Both the position numbers and the translations under genes were made by a program. Below are positions 51,958-61,298 of a stretch of 64,000 nt of DNA, one piece after another; the first letter of the stretch is position 1; each line of letters opens with the position of its first letter. This DNA is from JABDGC01 sp964449835 (lineage in GTDB: Bacteria; Pseudomonadota; Gammaproteobacteria; DSM-16500). The notes below the pieces were generated by a model. That model was given only the letters and a program-made list of their open reading frames with translations. It searched no databases and was not told where the DNA came from. Where the stretch lies: NCBI GenBank assembly GCA_964449835.1, contig CAYVBZ010000001.1:33476-97475 (forward strand), read 5' to 3'.

Positions 51958-52779
51958 ATGGACACAAACGTTAATTACACGATTGTCGGCATTTTTGTCA
52001 TTACCTTAATTGCCTTCATTGTATTAGGGGTTATTTGGCTGTCATCTGGCTTTTCCATTGGAAAAATGGCCTATTATGAAATCTACATGAAAGAATCCGT
52101 CGCCGGACTCAGCGTCGATTCTGTCGTTGAGTTTAATGGTGTGAATGTCGGCAGCGTCAAGAAAATTGAGATCGATCCTAAAGACCCTCGCTTGGTCTAT
52201 GTTCTTTTAAGCATTAATAAAACGACGCCGGTCTCTCAGGGAACCAAAGCGACACTCAATACCAAAGGCTTGACCGGAATCGCCTATGTTGCCTTGGAAG
52301 ATGATGGCAGCAATCTCAAACCTTTAGTGAAGTTACCCAATGAACCCTATCTCATCATCAACACCGCCCCCTCTTTCTTTTGGAGGTTGGATACCGGCAT
52401 GAAAAAACTAAATGAAAACGTAACCAAGGTCGCAAAATCCCTGGAAAGCTTGTTGAGCGAGGAAAATCTGGAATCTATCCGAGAAATTCTGATCGATATC
52501 CGTCATGTCAGTCGTACCTTTGCAAACAACACGACTCAAATTGACGAGATCTTGCATAATACAGCGAAGGCGAGCGGACAATTCCTTCCTTTCATGCAAA
52601 ACAGCGAAGAAATGCTGCGCACGATTAACGCGCAAATTTTACCTGCTGCAACCAAAGCGATGTTGAATCTAGATGCCATCACAAACAATTTGTCCGCCGT
52701 TTCACGTGACGTGAAAGAAAATCCCGCCATCTTCATTCGAGGGAGAACGGAAGCGCCCTTGGGACCTGGAGAGAAATAA
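51958..52779 (+). CDS. MCE-domain (MlaD-like) lipid-binding protein
   Basis: A 273-residue periplasmic protein anchored by one N-terminal helix (about 7-28, TIVGIFVITLIAFIVLGVIW). The MCE domain follows (about 40-120: YEIYMKESVAGLSVDSVVEF, VGSVKKIEIDPKDP, ATLNTKGLTGIAYVAL). A long helical tail (about 145-250) may form the channel needle, as in longer MCE proteins. It links the inner membrane to the next acceptor. Confidence 0.92.
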   Translation: MDTNVNYTIVGIFVITLIAFIVLGVIWLSSGFSIGKMAYYEIYMKESVAGLSVDSVVEFNGVNVGSVKKIEIDPKDPRLVYVLLSINKTTPVSQGTKATLNTKGLTGIAYVALEDDGSNLKPLVKLPNEPYLIINTAPSFFWRLDTGMKKLNENVTKVAKSLESLLSEENLESIREILIDIRHVSRTFANNTTQIDEILHNTAKASGQFLPFMQNSEEMLRTINAQILPAATKAMLNLDAITNNLSAVSRDVKENPAIFIRGRTEAPLGPGEK

Positions 52780-52780
52780 G

Positions 52781-53383
52781 ATGAAAAATCTTTTTTGGTT
52801 GATCACAGCACTGCTGCTCATGTCGGCTTGCTCGATGTTCTCGCCGGTGAAAACAGAGACGGCTACGACCTATCTCATTAATGCCTCACCCTCTCCTTCG
52901 ACCAAAAGGCCGAACGGTCATATCAATCTGCTGGTGTCAACGCCTTCGGCTGATTCAATTTATGATACGACCGACATTGCCTACACTACTCGGCCCTATC
53001 AAATTGGGTATTTTGTTAAAAGCAACTGGGCGCAGCCGCCCACACAAATGTTGCAGCCTTTGCTGATTCAAACTCTGCGCAAAACGCGTTATTTCCACGA
53101 AGTCAGCGGCGCTGGTGGTGCAGTCACTTATAATTTTATGCTGAATACCCACTTGGTCAAACTCCAACAAGATTATTCTCGTTGGCCTCATCAATTACAT
53201 TTTGTCCTACGCGCTGAACTGATCGATCTCTCGACCAGTCACCTGGTCGCGAGCAAAGAGTTTGCAGTTCATGAAATAATCCCGCAAAATGATACTTACG
53301 CAGGCGTTGTGGTAACCAACCAAGCCGCAGCTCAACTTCTGAGGCAAGTTGCAGCCTTTTGTTTGCGGAATGCGAGGTCTTAA
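52781..53383 (+). CDS. PqiC-like ABC transport auxiliary lipoprotein
   Basis: A 200-residue lipoprotein with lipobox LMSAC (Cys17), of the PqiC/DUF330 family (TYLINASPSPSTKRPNG, IAYTTRPYQIGYFVKSNWAQ, LQPLLIQTLRKTRYFHEV as pieces). Such lipoproteins sit at the outer membrane beside MCE systems. Its presence, with the lack of an MlaC or MlaA gene, makes the operon a hybrid of Mla-like core and Pqi-like partner. It begins one base after the MCE gene. Confidence 0.88.
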   Translation: MKNLFWLITALLLMSACSMFSPVKTETATTYLINASPSPSTKRPNGHINLLVSTPSADSIYDTTDIAYTTRPYQIGYFVKSNWAQPPTQMLQPLLIQTLRKTRYFHEVSGAGGAVTYNFMLNTHLVKLQQDYSRWPHQLHFVLRAELIDLSTSHLVASKEFAVHEIIPQNDTYAGVVVTNQAAAQLLRQVAAFCLRNARS

Positions 53384-53394
53384 TTTCCTGGAGG

Positions 53395-54576
53395 TTATAT
53401 CACAGCGGCCTCCAACTGTCTTACCTGAATTACTCCTTCAATCGCTGCAATTTCCTTTAATAACCCCGTATTCGCCCTTTGATTCACATCAATCAGCGTA
53501 TAAGCAATCCCCTCACGTGACTTATTCAAAAGACTCGTAATATTCAACCCCGCAGCCGCAAGCTTCGTAGACATTTGCGCAACCATATTCGGCACGTTGG
53601 CATTTGCAATAGCCAAGCGGAATTCGTTTTTGTTCCTCGGCATTTCAAGCGTGGGGAAATTCACTGAATTGTTGATATTGCCATTTTCAAGAAAATCTCG
53701 GACTTGCTTAACAATCATCACCGCGCAATTTTCCTCGGCCTCCCGGGTGGAAGCTCCCAAATGCGGTAAACTAATCACGCGGGGGTGTTTTTTGAAAAGC
53801 AGGCTCGGGAAATCATTCACATAAGAAGAAACTTTTTTTTGTTCGAGGGCGGCCAGCAAAGCTTGATGGTCCAGAATACCGTCCCGGGCAAAATTAAGCA
53901 GTACCACGCCCTCTTTCATGATTTGAAAACGGGCAGCATTAATCAGCCCCTGTGTTTCAGCCGTTAAAGGAACGTGAAAGCTCACAAAATCGGACTCCGC
54001 CAACAAACTATCTAGGCTATAAGCTTGCCGCACCTTTGCCGACAACTCCCAGGCGCGATTCACAGTAATGGTTGGATCATAGCCGATCACATTCATGCCG
54101 AGATCAAGGGCGGCATTGGCAACTTTCACGCCCACTGCGCCAAGACCCACAATTCCTAGGGTTTTCCCGAGAAGCTCAAAACCCGAAAATTGCTTTTTAT
54201 CCTGCTCCACCTGCTGATTCAGCTCCGCTTCAGCTACATTTAATTGATTCACATAATTCCAGGCCTGGCAAATATTGCGGCTGGCCAAAAGCATGCCGGC
54301 AATCACGAGTTCCCGCACTGCATTGGCATTGGCGCCTGGGGTATTCAGGACGGGTATCCCTTGCTGAGTGAGTGCCGCAACAGGAATATTATTAACGCCT
54401 GCGCCCGCACGGCCTATCACTTTGACGGATTCAGGCAAAACCAGGTCTGCCATTTTGGCTGAACGCACAAGGATTGCATCTGGATTAGCGAAATCAGGTG
54501 AAATTTCATAGTTCTCGCTAGGAAATTGGCTTAAGCCGACTTGGGCAATTGTGTTCAGTATTTGGACTTTAAACAT
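53395..54576 (-). CDS. serA: SerA, phosphoglycerate dehydrogenase
   Basis: A 393-residue NAD enzyme for the first step of serine synthesis. GLVGLGAVG-type motif reads LGIVGLGAVGVKVANAALD; the catalytic blocks NFARDGILD and ISLPHLGASTREAEENCA contain the conserved Arg and His. A C-terminal ACT-like domain (about 315-393) can bind serine. The length is that of short SerA forms. Divergent from the phosphatase gene, so serA and serB-like share a control region. Confidence 0.94.
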   Translation of the reverse strand: MFKVQILNTIAQVGLSQFPSENYEISPDFANPDAILVRSAKMADLVLPESVKVIGRAGAGVNNIPVAALTQQGIPVLNTPGANANAVRELVIAGMLLASRNICQAWNYVNQLNVAEAELNQQVEQDKKQFSGFELLGKTLGIVGLGAVGVKVANAALDLGMNVIGYDPTITVNRAWELSAKVRQAYSLDSLLAESDFVSFHVPLTAETQGLINAARFQIMKEGVVLLNFARDGILDHQALLAALEQKKVSSYVNDFPSLLFKKHPRVISLPHLGASTREAEENCAVMIVKQVRDFLENGNINNSVNFPTLEMPRNKNEFRLAIANANVPNMVAQMSTKLAAAGLNITSLLNKSREGIAYTLIDVNQRANTGLLKEIAAIEGVIQVRQLEAAVI

Positions 54577-54640
54577 TTTTGTTCCTTTTGTTCATGACTC
54601 TTTTTATAATTTGGCAAATCATTCAAAAACCTAAGATAGT

Positions 54641-55399
54641 ATGACAAAAGACAATTGGCAATTAAAAGACCCGCTAGATGCAATCATTTTTGATTGTGAC
54701 GGCACCTTGAGCACCCTCGAAGGTATTGATGAATTGGCCAAAAGAAATGGTGTGGGCAAGCAAGTTTCCGCCTTGACTGCTGATGCTATGGGAAAGACCG
54801 GTATGAATCTCGGTCTTTATAAAAAACGGCTTGACTTGGTCAAGCCGACGCAAGAACAAGTCTTCTCGCTGGGCATGGAATATTTTGTGCACCGCGTACC
54901 GGATGCTGAACAAGTAATTTCTACTTTAAAACGTCTTAACAAAACGATTTATATCATCTCCGCGGGGTTGACGCCAGCTGTTCAAATTTTTGGTCAGCTT
55001 CTGCAGGTCCCACAAGCCAATATTTTTGCGGTGAATATTGCCTTTGATACGCAGGGACATTTTTTGGAGTTCGACCATAAATCTCCTTTGGTGACACGTG
55101 AGGGAAAACGGCTTATTGTTTTGCAACTCAAAGCCAAGCATGAGCACTTGGGTTATATTGGGGATGGCTTGAATGATTGCGAGACTGCGGACTTGGTGAT
55201 GCGGTTTATTGGCTATGGCGGGGCTTTTTATCGGGAGAATATTGCGGCGCTTTGTGATTATTATATTAAGAGTTTGTCCTTAGCACCGCTTCTGCCTTTG
55301 GTTTTGACGGAGGGGGAGTTAGGGGGGTTGTTGCCGGAGGAACAGGAAATATATCAGAGGGGGGTGGAAAGGATTCAGGAAGGGGAAGTTTTGTTATAA
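54641..55399 (+). CDS. serB: Phosphoserine-phosphatase-like HAD enzyme
   Basis: A 252-residue HAD hydrolase. Motif I is FDCDGTLS (Asp18 and Asp20), motif II Ser is in IISAGLTP, motif III/IV is YIGDGLNDCETADL. The cap EGIDELAKRNGVGKQVSALT resembles SerB. Its divergent pairing with serA supports serine synthesis. Overlaps the 3' end of the YheT-like gene by 6 bp. Family assignment is strong, the exact substrate is inferred from context. Confidence 0.83.
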   Translation: MTKDNWQLKDPLDAIIFDCDGTLSTLEGIDELAKRNGVGKQVSALTADAMGKTGMNLGLYKKRLDLVKPTQEQVFSLGMEYFVHRVPDAEQVISTLKRLNKTIYIISAGLTPAVQIFGQLLQVPQANIFAVNIAFDTQGHFLEFDHKSPLVTREGKRLIVLQLKAKHEHLGYIGDGLNDCETADLVMRFIGYGGAFYRENIAALCDYYIKSLSLAPLLPLVLTEGELGGLLPEEQEIYQRGVERIQEGEVLL

Positions 55400-56353
55400 A
55401 TATTCTTTTAGGAACAAGGGCGCGCGTTGTTCTAGCCAGTATTCGCTGCGCCAGGGGAATTTCCCGGAAACAAAGCCCACGTGGCCCCCGCCGCGGGTGA
55501 CTTCCAATCTGACATGGCGCGATAGTTCTTCTGGGTCTGGGATAATATCGTCCGTCATAAAGGGATCATCCAGGGCTTGAAGAAGCAGAGTTGGAACACA
55601 AATCTTGGACAAAAATTGGCGGCTGCTTGAGCGTGAGTAATATTCTTCCGCGGAAGTAAATCCATGTAAAGGGGCTGTTACTTTTTCATCAAACTCCCAT
55701 AGGGTTTTAACCTTTCCCAGGTCCGACAAATCCAAAACAGCGTCTGGTTCTTGAAATTTCTTTTCTAATCTTTTACGTAAACAGCTCAACAGATGCCATT
55801 GATAAATCTTAGAAAAACCTCTTTGAATTCGTTTGGATACTTTTTGCAGCTCAAAGGGAACGGAAACTGCGATCGCAGCCGACAAGGGATTCTGCTCACC
55901 GGTTTCTCCAAGCCATTTCAAAAGAACATTGCCGCCCAGAGAAAAACCGACCGCCGCGATGGGAACGCCGGGTTCTCGTTGCGTTAAATGATGGACAACC
56001 GTGGCTAGATCGTGGGTTTCGCCAGAGTGGTAGCTGCGGCGTAAACGATTCGGTTCCCCACTACATCCCCGAAAATGCATGCAGAAACCACGCCAATCAT
56101 TTTTTACGATGGCCTGTAGCATTCCTTGGGCATAAGGTGACTGTATGGAACCTTCTAAACCATGCAAAATAATTACAATGGGCCCTTTACTCCCTGCCCA
56201 ATCGAGATCAACGAAATCCCCGTCCGGGAGCTCAAAACGCTCTCGCTCTAAAATTAGTCTCTTTTGATTTTTTCGGCAAAGTGTTGGCCACAATGTTTGT
56301 AAATGCGGCCCTGGTAGCCACCAGGCAGGTTTGAAAGGAGTTTGTTTTTTCAT
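55394..56353 (-). CDS. YheT-type alpha/beta hydrolase
   Basis: A 319-residue protein of the AB-hydrolase 4/YheT group. It opens PAWWLPGPHLQTLWPTL, the family signature. The nucleophile elbow is AVGFSLGGNVLLKWLG, the acid is in LLLQALDDPFMTDD, and the His is in VTRGGGHVGFVSG. HFRGCSGEPN is a conserved loop. Its biological substrate is not known. Confidence 0.92.
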   Translation of the reverse strand: MKKQTPFKPAWWLPGPHLQTLWPTLCRKNQKRLILERERFELPDGDFVDLDWAGSKGPIVIILHGLEGSIQSPYAQGMLQAIVKNDWRGFCMHFRGCSGEPNRLRRSYHSGETHDLATVVHHLTQREPGVPIAAVGFSLGGNVLLKWLGETGEQNPLSAAIAVSVPFELQKVSKRIQRGFSKIYQWHLLSCLRKRLEKKFQEPDAVLDLSDLGKVKTLWEFDEKVTAPLHGFTSAEEYYSRSSSRQFLSKICVPTLLLQALDDPFMTDDIIPDPEELSRHVRLEVTRGGGHVGFVSGKFPWRSEYWLEQRAPLFLKEYL

Positions 56354-56466
56354 AATAGTGAAATTTTATCATAGCCAGCGTTTTTTTTCACTTTTGACGA
56401 TGGGTAGGAAGCCATTATAATGTTAACATTGAATATAAGAGGGATAATCATATAAGGAGATTTTCT

Positions 56467-57696
56467 TTGAAAAATTCTATGTTTTTTTTCATCCTCCTCA
56501 GCATTGCCCTCGGTATTTTTTGCGGCATCTTTTTTCCCAAGGAAACGATTGCCTTAAGCTGGATTGGAAAGCTTTTCATCAATCTATTGAAGCTCATTGT
56601 ACTCCCTCTTATTTTTTGCGCGCTGGTCAGTGCCATTGCGGCAATCGGGGGAATGGAGCGGCTTGGATCGATTGGCATTTATACGCTGGGCTATGTCTTA
56701 GTGAGCGTTTCTATTGCAGTCATTATTGGGCTCACCCTTTTAAACGTCTTTAAACCGGGCGTTGGCATGCCAGCCAGTTTAATTCTCGCGAATGCAACAC
56801 CGACGGATTTAAAACCCGTCGAATTTTCCTCCTTTATACTTTCGCTTTTTCCGCCCAATATTGTTGCAGCAGCCGCGCGCTATGAAATCATGCCCATTGT
56901 TTTCTTCAGCATTGTTTTTGCCATTGCCTGCCTTTCTGTCGGCAAACCGGCGCAGCCTGTGGTTGAATTCTTTAGCGGTCTACGAAGTGTTTTTGTGAAA
57001 ATGATCATCTGGCTCATGTATTTAACCCCGATTGGCTTGGTTTCTCTTTTAGGAACAGCCGTCGCCGAAGCTTCCATTCAAAACCTCTTGCTGAAAAGTT
57101 TAGGCGCCATGCTTTTTTTCATTTTTGTTTTTCTCTGTGGTCTCTTTTTGCAAATTTTATGGCAAGTGGCTGTGGTCACTCTGGTGGCCCAGAAAAACCC
57201 CAAACAATTTATCAAATCAGCTTTAAATGCGCTTCTCACTGCCTTTGCGACCTCAAGTTCCATGGCGACCTTGCCTGTCACCTTGATGGTCGCTAAAGAA
57301 CAGGAGATCAGCGATGAAGTGGCCCGTTTTGTGTTGCCCTTAGCAACCACCATAAACTTGGCAGGCACCGCCATGTATGAGGCCGTCTCAGCGCTTTTTT
57401 TCTGCCAAATTTTAGGCTTTGATCTTTCGATACCGGCGCAGATTGGTGTGTTTATCACAGCCATTCTCGCAGGCATGGGAGCAACGGGTATTCCAGAAGG
57501 GGGGTTGGTAACCATGGTCATGGTTTTGAAAAACGTTAGTGTTCCCTCATCGGCGATTGGCTTGCTATTGCCTTTTGACCGCATACTGGACCGGTTTAGA
57601 ACCATGACAAATGTCTGGGGAGATTTGGTATGTGCGGCGACGGTCGACCAGCTGCAAAGACATTTTAAAAAGAAAAGACGATTTCGGGCGGTTTAA
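56467..57696 (+). CDS. Dicarboxylate/amino acid:cation symporter (GltP type)
   Basis: A 409-residue inner-membrane transporter. It has about eight helices and the DAACS motifs: a Ser-rich hairpin FATSSSMATLPVTLM, the cation-binding block LPLATTINLAGTAMYE, and GMGATGIPEGGLVTMVM. Substrates in the family are glutamate, aspartate, serine or C4 acids. The start is a TTG, because AAGGAG lies seven bases before it and the next ATG is too far. It overlaps the next gene by 4 bp on the opposite strand. Confidence 0.93.
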   Translation: MKNSMFFFILLSIALGIFCGIFFPKETIALSWIGKLFINLLKLIVLPLIFCALVSAIAAIGGMERLGSIGIYTLGYVLVSVSIAVIIGLTLLNVFKPGVGMPASLILANATPTDLKPVEFSSFILSLFPPNIVAAAARYEIMPIVFFSIVFAIACLSVGKPAQPVVEFFSGLRSVFVKMIIWLMYLTPIGLVSLLGTAVAEASIQNLLLKSLGAMLFFIFVFLCGLFLQILWQVAVVTLVAQKNPKQFIKSALNALLTAFATSSSMATLPVTLMVAKEQEISDEVARFVLPLATTINLAGTAMYEAVSALFFCQILGFDLSIPAQIGVFITAILAGMGATGIPEGGLVTMVMVLKNVSVPSSAIGLLLPFDRILDRFRTMTNVWGDLVCAATVDQLQRHFKKKRRFRAV

Positions 57697-59582
57697 AGTA
57701 CAAAGCTGCCAACAGACCTTTTTTGCAAAAGCCGGAAACAAAGTTTTTCATCCAGTGGTTTATGAAAAATATACCCCTGCACCTGATCACTCGCCTGAGT
57801 TCGCAGATAATCCAGCTGCCCAAAGGTTTCAACCCCTTCCGCCACCACTTGTACATTCATGTTCTTCGATAAGGATATAATGGCCTGCACCACCGCCATG
57901 TCTTCCGGCCTTTCATGAATATTCTGTATTACCGAGCGGTCGATTTTGATCTTTTCGAAAGGAAATTGCCGCAGATAATTTAAGCTCGCAATACCGGCGC
58001 CAAAATCATCAATGACCAGGTGAATGCCCATGTTTTTTAATTCCGTCATTTTTTTAATTATTTCATTGGTCTTGCCAACCAACATACTTTCCTTTAATTC
58101 CAATTCCAACAAATTGGAATCGAACTGCGTTTCTTTTAGAATTTTTTCGACTGTCTCAACAAAATTCTCTTTTTTAAATTGTTGATTCGAGATGTTCACA
58201 GCAACACGGACGGGCGGCATGCCCTTGGCCAGCCATTCCTTGACTTGCGAACAAGCTTTTCGCAATACCCACTCACTGATTGGCACAATTAAACCAGCCT
58301 CTTCAGCGACCGAGATAAATTCGAGCGGGGACAATAAGCCTAAAGTGGGATGGCGCCAACGCAACAGCGCCTCCACGCAAGTGATGCGCTCCGTTTTGAG
58401 ATCCATGATGGGTTGATAGTGAAGCAGCAATTCGCCTCTTTCGATCGCGTGGGCCAAAGTCCCGGCCAAATTCATGCGCTGTAGAATATGCTTGTTATAG
58501 TCCCCGCGATAAATCAGGCAGGTGTTTTTCTCCTCTTTCGCCTTGTATAAAGCGGAGTCCGCATTTTTTAGCAGCGTAATAACATCCAAACCATGCGTGG
58601 GATAGATGCTGATGCCGATGCTAGCGGTCAAAGAAACCGCCTGATTTTTAATTTGATAGGGTTTCTTGAGTTGCCGCATGAAATTATTAGCAACGGTGAT
58701 AAAGTGATCTTCCTGCGGTTGACACACAAAGACAGCGATAAACTCATCCCCAGAAAGACGCGCCAAAGTATCGCTTTCCCGGACCACCTGCAGCAACCGT
58801 TTGGACACTTCTTTTAAGACAGTATCCCCGGCGTTATGTCCCAAGCTATCATTGACCAGCTTAAAGTTATCGATATCAAAAAATAAAATGCCGGCATGCA
58901 TGCCATAACGTTTTGCTTGTGCCATGGCTTGTTGGATGCGATCAATCAGTAGAATACGGTTCGGTAAGCCGGTCAAAGCATCATGCGTCGCCTGATGCTG
59001 TAATTCCGCGGTGATTTTTTCAATTTGAATACTATGTTCCGCCGCCAAATGTTCCGTGTTTTCCGCCTGATATCGCATCTGCTCTATGAGTTCTTTTTTG
59101 CGAATTAACACCCGGGCCAATTGGCGCAGTTCATTGGGATCCAGCGGCCGTCTTAAGAGAAGAAAATTTTTAGAGTGCTTTAATTGCGGCGCTATTTGTT
59201 CCCAAGAGTAATTTAATTGTGCTGAGAAAATAACAATTTGAAGCTCAGGATCGATTTGCCAAAGTTCTTTAGCTGTTTCTACGACCTGCATGCCATGGGG
59301 CAGATAAACATCCATAAAAACGACTGAATAAGCTTCTCCAGCAAGCATCGCCTTGCGTACCATATCAATGGCTTCACGTCCGCGGTAGGCGGAATGAATG
59401 AGAAATTCTTCTTCTGATTTTTGAGTAGGCTGCTCTTTAGTGGACTTTCCAAACAACATTTTCTTAGTGGCGTCCAGCAAGGGATCATTGGCTTGCGCGA
59501 GAAATGCGCGAGTGAAGTCTTTGTGAATTCCGATATTGTTCTCAATCAGGAGAATTCTTTTGGCGCCTACATTCAGCATCAT
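57693..59582 (-). CDS. REC-GGDEF-EAL cyclic-di-GMP protein
   Basis: A 629-residue signalling protein. Residues 8-150 are a response-regulator-like receiver with Asp91 in VVFMDVYLPHG. The GGDEF domain (about 195-350) has ARLSGDEF, with Ser for the first Gly, and an RESD I-site five residues before it. The EAL domain (about 370-620) keeps EALLRW, NISNQQF, LELKES, DDFGAG, KIKIDRS and AEGVE, so phosphodiesterase activity is likely. No membrane segment is present. A partner histidine kinase is not in the window. Confidence 0.93.
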   Translation of the reverse strand: MMLNVGAKRILLIENNIGIHKDFTRAFLAQANDPLLDATKKMLFGKSTKEQPTQKSEEEFLIHSAYRGREAIDMVRKAMLAGEAYSVVFMDVYLPHGMQVVETAKELWQIDPELQIVIFSAQLNYSWEQIAPQLKHSKNFLLLRRPLDPNELRQLARVLIRKKELIEQMRYQAENTEHLAAEHSIQIEKITAELQHQATHDALTGLPNRILLIDRIQQAMAQAKRYGMHAGILFFDIDNFKLVNDSLGHNAGDTVLKEVSKRLLQVVRESDTLARLSGDEFIAVFVCQPQEDHFITVANNFMRQLKKPYQIKNQAVSLTASIGISIYPTHGLDVITLLKNADSALYKAKEEKNTCLIYRGDYNKHILQRMNLAGTLAHAIERGELLLHYQPIMDLKTERITCVEALLRWRHPTLGLLSPLEFISVAEEAGLIVPISEWVLRKACSQVKEWLAKGMPPVRVAVNISNQQFKKENFVETVEKILKETQFDSNLLELELKESMLVGKTNEIIKKMTELKNMGIHLVIDDFGAGIASLNYLRQFPFEKIKIDRSVIQNIHERPEDMAVVQAIISLSKNMNVQVVAEGVETFGQLDYLRTQASDQVQGYIFHKPLDEKLCFRLLQKRSVGSFVL

Positions 59583-59700
59583 GTCATCCTCTTTATAACC
59601 TTTTTGGAGGACCCACTCTGTGATTTCAGCTTATAAGTATTATTATATGCCTTATTAAGGTTCGGCGGTAGCTTTTATAAACAAGAGATTGATTTATCGT

Positions 59701-61215
59701 TTATTTTAGACGGTCTTCAGGATAGATTTCAGCCAGGGAGACAGAGGTACCGTGTTCAGAAACAATGCGAGCATGATGACGGTTTAACGCTCGGGGTTCT
59801 TCCACTCCGCAAGAATGGCAAATGACACCCACTTCTTGCTCAATATTTTTCACATAATGATACACCCGCTCTGCTTTGTTTTGTGGGTCTAGGCCGCGTT
59901 CTAACCATGCATTGTGCGTTGTCACACCCGTTGGGCAGGTATTTTTATGACATTTCAAGGCTTGAATACAACCTAAGGCAAACATAAACCCGCGGGCAGA
60001 ATTCACAAAGTCGGCCCCCATACAAAAAGCCCAAGCGACCATGACGGGTGTGATGAGTTTCCCCGAAGCAATGACTTTAATGCGCTCCCGTAAGTTATAT
60101 TTGATTAGGATATCGACTAAAATGGGAAGGCTTTCCGAGATTGACAAACCCATATGGTCCACCAAACTCATGGGAGCGGCGCCAGTGCCGCCTTCTGAAC
60201 CATCTAAAGTAATGAAATCAGGCGCATGTTCTTCGCCACGCCGAATAATTTCCTCACAGAAATCATGCAGCCAAGCATAATCACCCAGCACAATTTTAAA
60301 ACCTGTCGGCTTTTCGGTGACCTTACGAATATGATTAATAAAATCTAATAGTTCAGAGGCATTCGCTACTTCAGGAAAACGGTTTGGGCTAATTGAATCC
60401 TCATGTGGCGGAATACCTCGAATTTCAGCAATTTCAGGTGTGACTTTAACAGCCGGCAAAATGCCGCCGGTGCCTGGTTTCGCGCCTTGGCTCAATTTAA
60501 TCTCAAACATTTTAACCTGCGGGTAGGCCGCGGCTTTTTTCAAGCGCTCATCGGATAAATTTCCATCCGAATCCCGGTAACCAAATTTAGCCGTGCCAAT
60601 TTGGGCAACCAGGTCACAACCGCTTTCCAGATGGTAGGAAGATAGCCCCCCCTCCCCGGTGTTCAACCAACAACCTGCTTTTTTGGCTCCGCGGGACAAA
60701 GCCAAAATAGCATTTTTTGAAATGGACCCATAACTCATTGCAGAAATATTAATTAAAGAACAGGTCGTATAAGGAAAACGGCAATAGGGGCCGAACTTCA
60801 CAGGACGCGCTTCAACGACCGTTCGAGTCAGGACAGGAAAAGGCGCGTCAACAAAATAGATGCTGCCTAAGACTTTATTATCACGCGTGGAACCAAAGCC
60901 AACCGTCGTATCCACATCTTTTGAGGCTTCGTAGACCCAAGTTCGTTCAACGCGGTTAAAAGGAAGTTCTTCGCGGTCATTGGAAAAAAAAAATTGTCTG
61001 AAATAAACGCCTAAGTCTTCGGAGATAAAACGCAAATAACCCAGGAGTGGGTAGGTACGCAAGATGCTGCTTTTTCTTTGAAGGACGTCCCAGATAAAAA
61101 GCACGACGAAACCGATTAGAATAATCAGGAGAACCCAATGAGCTGCTTTCATCCCCGGAGCAAAATCTAGCATATGCCTTTTCTCGTCCATGTTGAGATT
61201 CAAATTATTATACAT
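59701..61215 (-). CDS. Glutamate-synthase-like FMN-binding membrane protein
   Basis: A 504-residue protein of the FMN-binding glutamate synthase family (GltB central/FMN domain only). A membrane helix at about 24-44 (HWVLLIILIGFVVLFIWDV) is followed by the barrel: INISAMSYGSISKNAI, NTGEGGLSSYH, KLSQGAKPGTGGILP, FITLDGSEGGTGAAP, CPTGVTTHN. GAKPGTGG and GSEGGTGAAP are the flavin-phosphate sites. A role in glutamate synthesis is not established for this form; it has no amidotransferase part. In-frame ATGs at 61191 and 61173 are alternative starts. Confidence 0.88.
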   Translation of the reverse strand: MYNNLNLNMDEKRHMLDFAPGMKAAHWVLLIILIGFVVLFIWDVLQRKSSILRTYPLLGYLRFISEDLGVYFRQFFFSNDREELPFNRVERTWVYEASKDVDTTVGFGSTRDNKVLGSIYFVDAPFPVLTRTVVEARPVKFGPYCRFPYTTCSLINISAMSYGSISKNAILALSRGAKKAGCWLNTGEGGLSSYHLESGCDLVAQIGTAKFGYRDSDGNLSDERLKKAAAYPQVKMFEIKLSQGAKPGTGGILPAVKVTPEIAEIRGIPPHEDSISPNRFPEVANASELLDFINHIRKVTEKPTGFKIVLGDYAWLHDFCEEIIRRGEEHAPDFITLDGSEGGTGAAPMSLVDHMGLSISESLPILVDILIKYNLRERIKVIASGKLITPVMVAWAFCMGADFVNSARGFMFALGCIQALKCHKNTCPTGVTTHNAWLERGLDPQNKAERVYHYVKNIEQEVGVICHSCGVEEPRALNRHHARIVSEHGTSVSLAEIYPEDRLK

Positions 61216-61262
61216 TAAATCATAGCGGTTGTTAGGAATGGATAATTTAGGGTGAAAACTGA

Positions 61263-61291
61263 TTGCAATATGACCATTTTCCCCGTATAAT
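61263..61291 (+). promoter_or_regulatory. Promoter of the MltD-like gene
   Basis: TTGCAA (61263-61268) and TATAAT (61286-61291) are exactly 17 bp apart. The start codon at 61299 lies seven bases after the -10 hexamer, so the mRNA would be leaderless or nearly so. Confidence 0.75.
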
Positions 61292-61298
61292 TCCGCCC

